Positions 44,413-53,600 of a stretch of DNA of 64,000 nucleotides are shown here, piece after piece. This stretch comes from Nostoc sp. NMS2 (GTDB lineage Bacteria > Cyanobacteriota > Cyanobacteriia > Cyanobacteriales > Nostocaceae): positions 18,425-82,424 of the forward strand of contig NZ_JABXKH010000173.1 of NCBI RefSeq assembly GCF_017115105.1. Direction: 5' to 3'. Below the pieces are notes generated by a model. The model saw nothing but the letters and a program-made list of their open reading frames with translations, was not told the origin of the DNA and did not search any database. The position numbers and the translations under genes were made by a program. Every line of letters starts with the position of its first letter. The first letter of the stretch is position 1.

Positions 44413-44492
44413 TCTTCTCTCTGCGTCCTTGGCGTCTTGGCGGTTCGTTACTTCTTTATCGAACCGCCAAGAAGCCAAGGACGCGAAGGAAG
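44413..44492. repeat. CTTGGCGGTTCG inverted pair between trpA and tyrP
   Basis: CTCTGCGTCCTTGGCGTCTT, GGCGGTTCG, a short loop, then CGAACCGCC and AAGCCAAGGACGCGAAGG form a ~30-bp-arm hairpin. It is a compact member of the family seen at 28497-28668. Confidence 0.75.
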
Positions 44493-44510
44493 AAGGAAAT
44501 ACAAAGATTT

Positions 44511-44585
44511 GTAGGTTGGGTTGAACTTTAGTGTTACCCAACAAAGCCCTGAAAATGTTGGATTTCGTTCCTCAACCCAACCTAC
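44511..44585. repeat. GTAGGTTGGGTTGA-type palindromic element, copy 2
   Basis: A perfect 14-bp terminal inverted repeat (GTAGGTTGGGTTGA and TCAACCCAACCTAC) around an interior shared with 5006-5079. It lies 25 bp before the tyrP start and reads open in the tyrP frame, which can mislead start prediction. Confidence 0.85.
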
Positions 44586-44610
44586 CCCCGCTCCCTGTTC
44601 CATTAAGACC

Positions 44611-45834
44611 ATGAAACTCCTGCTGAAATCTGTCAGAATATTAATTTATAGCTTACTTATAGTTAGCACCTGTGCTATTACAGTCTTCGCCCACGATCGC
44701 ATTGACCACAGACAATACGAATATCATTGGAATTATAACTTTCCAGGACAATATCACCTAGCTGTAAGAAAGAATGTAACTGACCTGACACCATCAGAAA
44801 AAACAGCTTTTGTCAAGGCTATTAAAACCTTAAAAACTATAATTCCCGCAGGTAGCAAGCTTAGTATTTACGACCAATTCGTTGCCATCCATCTAGGGGC
44901 AACACGCTTGATTCATAACCATAAAGGACATTCCGATGGTTCCGTCCAAGAACTTGCTCATGAAAATGCCGCATTTTTCCCTTGGCATCGAGAATATATC
45001 CGCAGATTTGAACAAGCTTTACAAGCAGTAGACCGAACTGTTACTCTGCCATATTGGGATTGGACAGACCCCAAATCACTTGATGTAATTTTTAACGATG
45101 ACTTTCTTGGTTCTAACGGCCAAGGAGTAACCATCAAAATTCCAAATCAGGGAAATTTTACAGGCGGGCCTGTACAAACTGGGGCTTTTGCTGCTGCAAA
45201 TGGCTGGGTTATGAATCCAGCATTAAACGTTGACCTAGATACCGGAACATCATTAGGGACATCACTTGTACGCTTTCTAAAAGTACCTCCTGCCAGTGAT
45301 TACCCAGTGCCCAAAAAAGATATTGAGCGTGCCCTGAGTCTTAATAACTATTCTCTATTTCGCCCTGCTTTGGAAGGATTTATCTCTGTAGATGAGAAGG
45401 GTAAAGTTACCCCTGGAGGATTCATCCACAATTACATTCATGGCTTAGTTGGTGGGGTACAGATAGACGCAAGTACGACACCCATAACGTTTAAGGGTTT
45501 GGGGACTATGAGCAATATACCAAGTTCGCCTTATGACCCCGTGTTTTGGTTGCATCATGCCAACGTAGACCGCCTTTGGGCTGAATGGCAAGAAAACGGT
45601 CATAAAGGTAGCGATTTTTATCCTGCCGATGGTCAACCTTATGGACACAATCTTAAAGACCTAATGTGGCCTTGGGATGGCGGTATGTCTACCCCAAAAG
45701 CTACGGCATTAGGAGATTTACTATCTCTATTACCAAAATTTAATCCTAACGATTTGGTACGCCCTATAGACGTTTTGAATCACAGGAAACTCGGCTATAC
45801 CTACGAAACCTGGGAAAGGAAAACGCAAAGATGA
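44611..45834 (+). CDS. tyrP: TyrP, exported tyrosinase-like copper oxidase
   Basis: A 407-residue type-3 copper protein with a signal peptide (hydrophobic 9-26, ending VFAH). CuA ligands are probably His94, His117 and His126 (the last in FFPWHREY); CuB ligands are His273 and His277 (HNYIH) and one of His315/His316 (FWLHHANVDRLW). It is proposed to oxidise the phenolic monomer during scytonemin dimerisation outside the cytoplasm. ATG 44611 is chosen because it opens a classical signal sequence; a frame reaching back to a TTG at 44521 only adds repeat-derived residues. Confidence 0.9.
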   Translation: MKLLLKSVRILIYSLLIVSTCAITVFAHDRIDHRQYEYHWNYNFPGQYHLAVRKNVTDLTPSEKTAFVKAIKTLKTIIPAGSKLSIYDQFVAIHLGATRLIHNHKGHSDGSVQELAHENAAFFPWHREYIRRFEQALQAVDRTVTLPYWDWTDPKSLDVIFNDDFLGSNGQGVTIKIPNQGNFTGGPVQTGAFAAANGWVMNPALNVDLDTGTSLGTSLVRFLKVPPASDYPVPKKDIERALSLNNYSLFRPALEGFISVDEKGKVTPGGFIHNYIHGLVGGVQIDASTTPITFKGLGTMSNIPSSPYDPVFWLHHANVDRLWAEWQENGHKGSDFYPADGQPYGHNLKDLMWPWDGGMSTPKATALGDLLSLLPKFNPNDLVRPIDVLNHRKLGYTYETWERKTQR

Positions 45835-45908
45835 TTTCATCTGTGGCATAAGTTCTAAAAAGTTAGAACGAAAATAAAAAATACTTGAACATAAGAGGAT
45901 TTTAACCA

Positions 45909-47138
45909 GTGGTAAGCATACAAGACATCAAGACTACAACTGTTCAACCAGATTCTTTGGGCAGATTTGGAAGATTCGGCGGTAAGTACGTTCCTGAAAC
46001 TTTAATGCCTGCATTAAGTGAGTTAGAAGCAGCATTTCATCAATATCGCAACGAGCCGAGTTTCCAAGCCGAACTGCAAAACTTATTGCGTGACTATGTA
46101 GGACGACCCAGCCCATTATATTTTGCTGAACGCCTGACAACAAACTACGCTAGACCAGATGGCACGGGGCCACAAATTTATTTAAAGCGTGAGGATTTAA
46201 ATCATACAGGCGCTCACAAAATTAATAATGCTTTAGCTCAGGTATTGCTCGCTAAACGCATGGGTAAGCAACGGATTATTGCCGAGACAGGTGCAGGCCA
46301 ACACGGCGTAGCGACTGCAACTGTATGTGCTAGGTTCGGTTTGAAATGTGTGATTTACATGGGCATCCACGATATGGAACGCCAATCGCTGAATGTGTTC
46401 CGCATGAAGTTAATGGGGGCAGAAGTTCGTCCTGTGGAAGCAGGTACAGGAACTCTCAAAGATGCAACTTCTGAAGCAATTCGAGATTGGGTGACGAATG
46501 TGGAAACAACCCATTACATCTTGGGTTCTGTTGCCGGGCCTCATCCCTACCCAATGATTGTCCGTGACTTTCACGCGGTAATTGGTGTGGAAACTCGCGC
46601 TCAATCCCAACAGAAATGGGGAGGATTACCAGATATTTTACTGGCTTGTGTGGGTGGAGGTTCTAACGCGATTGGATTATTCAATGAATTTGTCCATGAA
46701 TCTTCGGTGCGTTTCATTGGAGTGGAAGCGGCAGGTGAAGGTGTAGATACAGAAAAACACGCTGCTACCTTGACAAAAGGGAGAATAGGTGTATTGCATG
46801 GTGCAATGAGCTATTTACTACAAGATGATGATGGTCAAGTCATCGAAGCCCATTCAATTAGTGCCGGATTAGATTATCCTGGCGTTGGCCCTGAGCATAG
46901 TTATTTAAAGGATCTTGGTCGCGCCGAATATTACAGTGTGACTGATAAACAGGCCTTAGAAGCATTTCAAAGACTATCGCAACTAGAAGGGATTATCCCA
47001 GCTTTGGAAACTGCTCATGCGATCGCATATCTCGAAACCCTTTGTCCTCAATTAGAAGGCAATCCCCGCATTGTCATCAATTGCTCCGGCAGAGGTGACA
47101 AAGATGTGCAAACTGTCGCCAAAGTCCTGATTCCTTAG
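45909..47138 (+). CDS. trpB: TrpB, tryptophan synthase beta subunit
   Basis: A 409-residue PLP enzyme condensing indole with serine. The N-terminus FGRFGGKYVPETLMPAL is typical; the PLP Lys is in HTGAHKINNA, the phosphate-binding loop is CVGGGSNAIG, and the C-terminal NCSGRGDKD is intact. The start is GTG at 45909, with AAGAGGA about 11 bp before it. The stop TAG (47136-47138) is supplied by the left end of a miniature element, the same arrangement as at scyF. Confidence 0.95.
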   Translation: MVSIQDIKTTTVQPDSLGRFGRFGGKYVPETLMPALSELEAAFHQYRNEPSFQAELQNLLRDYVGRPSPLYFAERLTTNYARPDGTGPQIYLKREDLNHTGAHKINNALAQVLLAKRMGKQRIIAETGAGQHGVATATVCARFGLKCVIYMGIHDMERQSLNVFRMKLMGAEVRPVEAGTGTLKDATSEAIRDWVTNVETTHYILGSVAGPHPYPMIVRDFHAVIGVETRAQSQQKWGGLPDILLACVGGGSNAIGLFNEFVHESSVRFIGVEAAGEGVDTEKHAATLTKGRIGVLHGAMSYLLQDDDGQVIEAHSISAGLDYPGVGPEHSYLKDLGRAEYYSVTDKQALEAFQRLSQLEGIIPALETAHAIAYLETLCPQLEGNPRIVINCSGRGDKDVQTVAKVLIP

Positions 47139-47259
47139 TGGTTTATGTCATTAATTCTGATGGGTTTGTAGTCAGCACTTCAGTGCTTAAAAATCCAGGA
47201 CTAAAGTCCTTACTACGAACTTATTCACCTCTCGTCTTAACTAATGGGACAAACTACTA
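47136..47259. mobile_element. MITE family B, copy 2 (124 bp) ending trpB
   Basis: Left TAGTGGTTTATGTCATTAAT; right end reverse-complemented TAGTAGTTTGTCCCATTAGT. It carries a family F hairpin inside (47164-47220). TA is present at both ends. The left TAG is the in-frame stop codon of trpB. Confidence 0.8.
47164..47220. repeat. Hairpin family F, copy 3
   Basis: GTTTGTAGTCAGCACTTCAG to ACTAAAGTCCTTACTACGAA; it is nearly the reverse complement of 35346-35402. It lies within the family B element. Confidence 0.8.
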
Positions 47260-47280
47260 GTCCAATGACAAATAATCAAA

Positions 47281-48372
47281 ATGATAGCTGTAACTCAAAC
47301 TCCACCTGATAATATCTCCATCCCTTCTGAGTTCTACAACTGGCCAGCTTTATTACAACAGTTGCTAAATCGGCAATCGTTGACGGTTCCTCAAGCTACG
47401 GATTTGATGCAAGGTTGGCTCACAGATTCCATCCCTCATGTTTTATCAGGAGCGATTTTAGCCGCAATCCAAGCGAAAGGCGTATCCGCCGAAGAATTAG
47501 TTGGTATGGCTAGTGTGTTGCAATCCCAATCCCCAGTACCCAGTACTCAATTCCCAACCCCCCTAATTGACACCTGTGGAACTGGTGGAGATGGCGCTTC
47601 CACCTTTAATATTTCCACTGCTGTCGCCTTTGTTGCCGCCGCCGCCGGGGTAAAGGTTGCCAAACATGGCAATCGTTCGGCATCTAGTAAGGCTGGTTCA
47701 GCTGATGTGCTGGAAGCTTTGGGGATAAATCTCAACGCCACTCCTGAAAAAGTGCAAGCCGCAGTAGATGAAGTTGGAATCACCTTTTTGTTTGCTCCAG
47801 GTTGGCATCCTGCACTCAAAGCGATCGCCACTTTGCGAAAAACTTTGAAGGTGCGGACTGTTTTTAACTTACTTGGCCCGCTAGTAAATCCGATGCGACC
47901 AACGGGGCAAATTATTGGTGTAAATGACCCGCTTTTACTAGAGGAAATTGTGCAAGCTTTATCGCAATTAGGATGTCAAAAAGCGATCGCACTTCATGGA
48001 CGCGAACGCTTAGATGAAGCTGGTTTGGCAGATGTCACTGACTTGGCTGTACTCCAAGATAAAAAAGTCCGTTCTCTAACGCTCAATCCTCAAGAACTTG
48101 GTTTGAATTTTGCACCCACTGCGGCGTTGCACGGTGGAGATGTCCAAGAAAATGCCGAAATCTTGAAGGCAGTTCTCCAAGGTAAAGGCACGCAAGCGCA
48201 GCAAGATGTAGTCGCTTTAAATACAGCCTTAGCACTCCAAGTTGGTGAAGCCATTCATGGAGAAACGGATGTTTTAGCAGGTTGTGTTAAAGGTATTGCC
48301 CTTGTTAAAGAAATTCTGCAAAGCGGTGCAGCTTGGACAAAATTAGAACAATTGGCTGAATTTTTGCACTAA
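47281..48372 (+). CDS. trpD: TrpD, anthranilate phosphoribosyltransferase
   Basis: A 363-residue enzyme adding phosphoribose to anthranilate. The PRPP-binding motif DTCGTGGDGASTFNIST lies near residue 96, followed by KHGNRSASSKAGSADVLEALG and the NLLGPLVNP motif. A small insertion of low-complexity sequence (SQSPVPSTQFPTP) precedes the PRPP loop; it is similar to intergenic CCCAGTACCC repeats and is probably harmless. It starts 21 bp after the family B element. Confidence 0.94.
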   Translation: MIAVTQTPPDNISIPSEFYNWPALLQQLLNRQSLTVPQATDLMQGWLTDSIPHVLSGAILAAIQAKGVSAEELVGMASVLQSQSPVPSTQFPTPLIDTCGTGGDGASTFNISTAVAFVAAAAGVKVAKHGNRSASSKAGSADVLEALGINLNATPEKVQAAVDEVGITFLFAPGWHPALKAIATLRKTLKVRTVFNLLGPLVNPMRPTGQIIGVNDPLLLEEIVQALSQLGCQKAIALHGRERLDEAGLADVTDLAVLQDKKVRSLTLNPQELGLNFAPTAALHGGDVQENAEILKAVLQGKGTQAQQDVVALNTALALQVGEAIHGETDVLAGCVKGIALVKEILQSGAAWTKLEQLAEFLH

Positions 48373-48394
48373 TTTCTAAACAGCCCTGGCGAAT

Positions 48395-48500
48395 AGAATT
48401 CGCGGCTACACAAACAAAGTCCACCTTCGTGGACTAATAAATTGAGGGTTTGAAACCCACGAAGGTGGGTTTTGTCTGTGTAGACGCGGTTTCTAACCGC
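48395..48500. repeat. Long inverted repeat between trpD and aroG
   Basis: GGCTACACAAACAAAGTCCA and CACCTTCGTGG on the left pair with CCACGAAGGTGGG and GTCTGTGTAGAC on the right, about 29 bp per arm with a few mismatches. It is a dispersed Nostoc-type hairpin rather than a terminator: no U-run follows. Confidence 0.75.
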
Positions 48501-48546
48501 CCTTTTAACCTGATTACACTCAATAACCATACACAAGGAAAAACAG

Positions 48547-49647
48547 ATGATTATCATACTTAAAAGCGGTACACCTGTTGAGGAAATTACTCGCATCAGT
48601 CAAGAACTGAGTGAAACTTGGAAAGTCACAGTAGAAAAAAGCGTTGGCACCCATAAAGTTGTGCTGGGGCTAATTGGTGATACTTCTAGCATCGATAAAT
48701 TACAAATCCAAGAATTTAGCCCTTGGATTGAGCAAGTATTACGAGTGCAACAACCTTTCAAGCGGGTAAGTCGAGAATTCCGACATGGAGAAGCCAGCGA
48801 GGTTGTTGTACCTACACCCAACGGTGATGTCTATTTTGGCGAACATCATCCGATTGTGGTGGTAGCTGGGCCTTGTTCCGTTGAAAATGAAGCGATGATT
48901 GTCGAAACAGCAAAGCGCGTGAAGGCAGCAGGAGCGCAGTTTTTGCGTGGCGGAGCTTACAAACCTCGCACTTCACCTTATGCCTTTCAAGGTTATGGTG
49001 AAAGCGCTTTAGATTTATTAGCAGCAGCGCGGGAAGCTACTGGTTTGGGTATCGTCACAGAACTGATGGATGCTGCCGATTTATCAGCAGTGGCGAGAAT
49101 CGCTGACATAATCCAAATCGGAGCTAGGAATATGCACAACTTCTCGCTGCTGAAAAAGGTAGGCGCTCAAGATAAACCTGTGCTGCTGAAGCGGGGGATG
49201 TCTGCCACAATTGACGAGTGGCTGATGGCAGCAGAATATATTTTAGCATCTGGAAATCCAAATGTAATTCTTTGTGAGCGGGGAATTAGAACCTTTGATG
49301 GTAAATATGCCCGTAATACTTTAGATTTATCAGTGCTTCCGGTATTGCGATCGCTGACCCATTTACCGATTATGATTGATCCTAGTCATGGTACTGGTAG
49401 GTCTGAATATGTTCCATCAATGGCAATGGCTGCGATCGCAGCTGGTACAGATGCCTTGATGATTGAAGTTCACCCCAATCCCGCAAAAGCTTTATCCGAT
49501 GGGCCCCAATCTCTCACCCCTGATAAATTTGACCGCTTAGTTCAAGAAATGTCAATTCTAGGCAAAGTAGTCGATCGCTGGTCTACACCTGCATTTAATA
49601 GCATTAACGACAACCGTATTCTCTTCACGCCAGAACTATCAAAGTAG
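48547..49647 (+). CDS. aroG: AroG, DAHP synthase (type I-beta)
   Basis: A 366-residue 3-deoxy-7-phosphoheptulonate synthase that starts the shikimate pathway. Residues 1-75 form the ferredoxin-like regulatory domain of the I-beta class (MIIILKSGTPVEEITRI). The barrel follows with VAGPCSVE, FLRGGAYKPRTSPYAFQG, LLKRGM, CERGIRTFD and DPSHGTGR. It is the last biosynthetic gene of the cluster and gives the pathway its own carbon entry. A perfect 12-bp hairpin lies 40 bp downstream. Confidence 0.94.
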   Translation: MIIILKSGTPVEEITRISQELSETWKVTVEKSVGTHKVVLGLIGDTSSIDKLQIQEFSPWIEQVLRVQQPFKRVSREFRHGEASEVVVPTPNGDVYFGEHHPIVVVAGPCSVENEAMIVETAKRVKAAGAQFLRGGAYKPRTSPYAFQGYGESALDLLAAAREATGLGIVTELMDAADLSAVARIADIIQIGARNMHNFSLLKKVGAQDKPVLLKRGMSATIDEWLMAAEYILASGNPNVILCERGIRTFDGKYARNTLDLSVLPVLRSLTHLPIMIDPSHGTGRSEYVPSMAMAAIAAGTDALMIEVHPNPAKALSDGPQSLTPDKFDRLVQEMSILGKVVDRWSTPAFNSINDNRILFTPELSK

Positions 49648-49688
49648 ACAGAGGTAATCTAAGCTATTTTTTGTGAATGGCTAAACCC

Positions 49689-49725
49689 GACCAAAGGATT
49701 TTTTAGACAAAAGAATCCTTTGGTC
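49689..49725 (+). terminator. Hairpin downstream of aroG
   Basis: GACCAAAGGATT (49689-49700) and AATCCTTTGGTC (49714-49725) make a perfect 12-bp stem with a 13-base loop. The U-run is weak (TATC follows), so termination efficiency is uncertain, but the position at the cluster end fits. Confidence 0.55.
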
Positions 49726-49851
49726 TATCAGCAATTCATTCTTTTAGATTTCAATCCCTAATAGGGATTTTAGTTAATTGCGATTTATGGTTCTTCAGGA
49801 CTTATTATGCCAAATAATTAGTGATCCAAGTTAAAATGTCGAGATGTAACA

Positions 49852-49880
49852 CGCACCCATACATTGGCGTGCGATTTTTT
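49852..49880 (+). terminator. Possible intrinsic terminator
   Basis: CGCAC...GTGCG stem followed by ATTTTTT. Short stem, 200 bp beyond aroG; it may be a second stop for the cluster transcript. Confidence 0.4.
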
Positions 49881-50189
49881 CAACCTATATAAACAACCTG
49901 ATAATAATCCCATTCGGTGTCAAAAGATTAGTTCTGTTTCCACTTCATCATCCGATGAACTTCTTTTGTGGTATTCAGTTAATAAGTGTTGTATATATGT
50001 GCGATACTGACTTTTCACGGTATGTGGAAAACCTCTCTTCTATTTCTCTCTTCCTTTAAGGAGAGAGACTTTGAATTTTCCCCCTTCCCGTGTCGGGAAG
50101 GGGGTTAGGGGGTTAGGTTAATCGTTAGCTTTTCCACATGACCTGAATTGTCAGATGTGCGATATTGTTCTATCTTTTCCGTTCTAAAA

Positions 50190-50423
50190 TCACCTCATTG
50201 TTAGGCGTAAATAATACTTCTCGTATTGTGCCAAAAGTAAGCGTCCTGAAGGGGGTATAAATTCGTGAAGCTGAGTCATATATTGCTCAAAGAATGTATT
50301 AGCATCTAAATTGATGCCGAACTGATGGCTGAATATCAACTTAGTTTCATTAAAATATTCCCAAAACAGTTTCTGTATATGATATTTATGTTCGTCAGTC
50401 TCTACTTGTATAATTTTAAGCAA
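50190..50423 (-). pseudogene. GNAT acetyltransferase N-terminal fragment
   Basis: 77 codons whose start (KIIQVETDEHKYHIQKLFWE) and later PPSGRLLLAQYE resemble the N-terminal part of cyanobacterial GNAT-family acetyltransferases of about 160 residues. The acetyl-CoA-binding motifs are missing: the frame ends shortly after the first strands, in KYYLRLTMR. Probably a decaying remnant. The surrounding 1 kb otherwise holds palindromic repeats (50035-50130) and nothing coding. Confidence 0.5.
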
Positions 50424-50680
50424 AGTTTATACCTCCGCTAAGTAATTGCCCAAAAATCGGTATAAAGAGAATTTACTTATAAATTAATATGTGCCAATTA
50501 AAACTCAATATTAAGATCCTACCCAAGGGTGAGGAACATTATACATTATAAATTTTTGTTGCAAATAGTCCGGTCTATAGCTAGCGTAAAGTGGACAATT
50601 TGACAATCTTTAATACTAAAACTACTTGGCGTATAGTCATAATCTGTCCGCACGCAACAAGAACGCAAGACACTTAATAT

Positions 50681-53600
50681 ATGGTTCGAGAGCTAGAAAG
50701 AAAACGCCAGAGTGCAAAGTTTCCTGAAACTGCACCGGCTGCAAATCCCGTATTTTTTAGAACCTATAGCCGCCGCACCAAGGCGGGATTAAGGGAAACA
50801 TGGGATGAGGTGTGCGATCGCACTTTACTCGGCTTAGTCGAGTTAGGAAAGCTAACTCAAGAAGAAGCTGCCATCCTAGATAAGATGCAGCGCCACTTGA
50901 AAGCTATGCCTAGTGGACGCTGGCTATGGGTTGGTGGCACAGACTGGATAACCAAACCAAAGAACTTTTCCGGCGCTTATAATTGCACCTCTACCAATCT
51001 CGAAGACTGGAGTGCCTTCGGATTAATGATGGATCTAGCAATGATGGGTTGTGGAACTGGAGCCGTCCTAGAACCACAATTTATTAACCAGTTACCCCCC
51101 ATCCGCAATCAACTGAATGTCATCGTACAAGGTGAAATCGGCAGCACTCCTGTGCAACAGCGACGTGAATATACCGAAACTCATATAGAAGGCAATAACG
51201 TCACTATTCACGTGGGAGATAGTCGTGAAGGTTGGGTTGAATCATATCAAGCCCTATTAGAACTCTCCACTGATGAACAATTTTCAGCAGAAGTTGAAGT
51301 ATTAGTTGATATCAGTGATGTCAGAAAAGCAGGAGAAACTCTCAATGGCTTTGGAGGAGTTGCTAATCCGGTGAAATTGCCCGGACTTTATCAGCGTTGT
51401 GCATCTATTCTGAATAAAGTTAGAGGACGGCAATTAAATTCAGTTGAATGCTGTCTGTTAATCGATCAAGCTGCTGTCACAATTGTCGCAGGCAATATCC
51501 GAAGAAGTGCGGGGATGCGTCAGTTTGATTCTGGCGATGGTCTAGCAGCTACCGCCAAAGATAACTTATGGCAGCAAGATGAAAATGGCAACTGGCGAAT
51601 TGATCCAGAGCGTGATGCACTCAGGATGGCAAATCATACCAGAGTTTTTCACCGCAAGCCAACCTTAGAAGAATGTCTTAATGCCGTCCGCAAACAATAT
51701 TATAGTGGCGAGGGAGCGATTCAATGGGCTGGTGAAGCCGTAGCGCGATCGAACATTGATTTGCTACCAACACAAGCTTTGAAAGTTGAGTTTTTGCAAG
51801 CTTATGAACAAGGAACAGCAAAACAGTGGTTAGAAGAACATTATCCAAATCTTGATGCTAATGAGCTAGGACATCGTTTGCAGCGGTATGCTTTAAATCC
51901 ATGCGGTGAAATAGTAGGCGCTAACTTCCATTGTGTTAGTGGTGATACCTTACTCATTACTAGAGATGGAATACATAAAATCAAAGATGTTGTCAGAGAT
52001 GAAATTGAGATTTGGAATGGTCAAAAATGGAGCCAAGTAACACCATTTAAAACTGGTAGCGAACGCAAGCTGTATCGAGTCAAATTTGCAGATGGTAGTT
52101 ACTTGGATGCAACCGAATATCATCGCTTCTTTGTGAAAGATAGATTTGATAAAGAATACAAAGAAGTCCAAACCAAAGATTTGATGGATGTTAGTAGATA
52201 TGCCATTCATACCGAGCCTTTTACTATTCAGTATGAAGATGGATTAAACATCGATCCAAGTTATGCCTATACTTTGGGAGTAGCTGTAGGAGATGGAACT
52301 ACAGACAAAAATGGTAATGCCAAAGTTAGACTTTATGAACAGAAAGCAGCTTTATCTGTAATCGGAAGTAAGTCTCCTGAAAGAAAGTATGACTACTTGC
52401 CGACTTTTAGAGATGTAACAGACTTAGGTTTTTCTGGAGAATTTTTAAAGAGTTTAAAAACAAATCCAGAGTCACTGAATGTAATTGCTAGTTGGAATCG
52501 CCCAGCAATTTTGCACTTTATCGCTGGTTTAGCAGATACAGATGGCACAAATACACATGGCAATGGCATTAGGATTTACATCTCTGATTATGAACGTGCA
52601 TATCGAGTGCAGTTATTGCTAACTAAATGCGCTATCCGTTCTTCTTTAAATCTCTGCGCTCATAAAGGGTCAGTCACTAACTATGGTGTTCGCAGTCAAG
52701 ATTTATACTACTTGCAAATTACTGACTGTGGACAAATTCCTTGCCAGCGTTTGGATGTGAGCAAAGGGTGTGATGCCAAATACAAAGGTAAATGGCAAAT
52801 AGTTAGAGGTGTGGAAGAATTACCAGGTTTACACGATACTTATTGCTTTAATGAACCGGAACATCATAAAGGAGTATTTGGTAATACCCTAACTGGCAAC
52901 TGCAATTTGTCTGAGGTTCACCTTAATCAAATCGACCCACGTAACTACAAAGAACAAGAGGAAGCTTTCACTGCTGGGGCGCTATCTGTAGCAGCACTTT
53001 TAAATCACAAATTCCTGGAACCACGCTATCAATACAGCCGTGAATTAGACCCAATTGTGGGAGTTTCTTTTACAGGTTTATTTGATTTCTTTGTCCATGC
53101 TTTTGGTGTTGATTGGCTGCGCTGGTGGGAAGCTGGAAGACCCGCAACTCCACAAGGATTAGCTTTTAAGCGTGAGGAAGAAAAATATCTCAGTTCCTGG
53201 AAAGATATTGTACATCGGGTAGTTTGGGATTATTGCGATCGCCATAATCTTAAACGTCCAAATCGCTGTACCACAGTCCAACCCAGTGGCACTAAGGCTT
53301 TATTAACTAATGCTAGTTCAGGATGGCATCCCCCCAAAGCCCAAAGATTTATTCGCCGTATCACCTTCGGCAAAAATGACCCAGTAGCCTTAGCCTGTAT
53401 CGACTACGGTTACAATGTCATTCCCTCTCAATCAGACAAAGATGAACAGGGCAATTTGCTTAACGATCCCTTTGATTCACGGGTGAGTGAGTGGTTAGTA
53501 GAAATCCCTGTTTCTGTATCTTGGGCAGATTTACCAGGGGCTGATGAAATTGATGTTTCTAAGTTTTCAGTCTTAGCCCAATTTGATTTTGTCCTCCAGG

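Noticed and set aside
44521..44610. N-terminal extension of tyrP from a TTG
   Set aside because: The added residues are encoded by a dispersed palindromic repeat, and the ATG at 44611 opens a clean signal peptide.
50440..50680. Cobalamin riboswitch before the B12-dependent reductase
   Set aside because: No B12-box-like sequence or matching fold could be seen in the leader.
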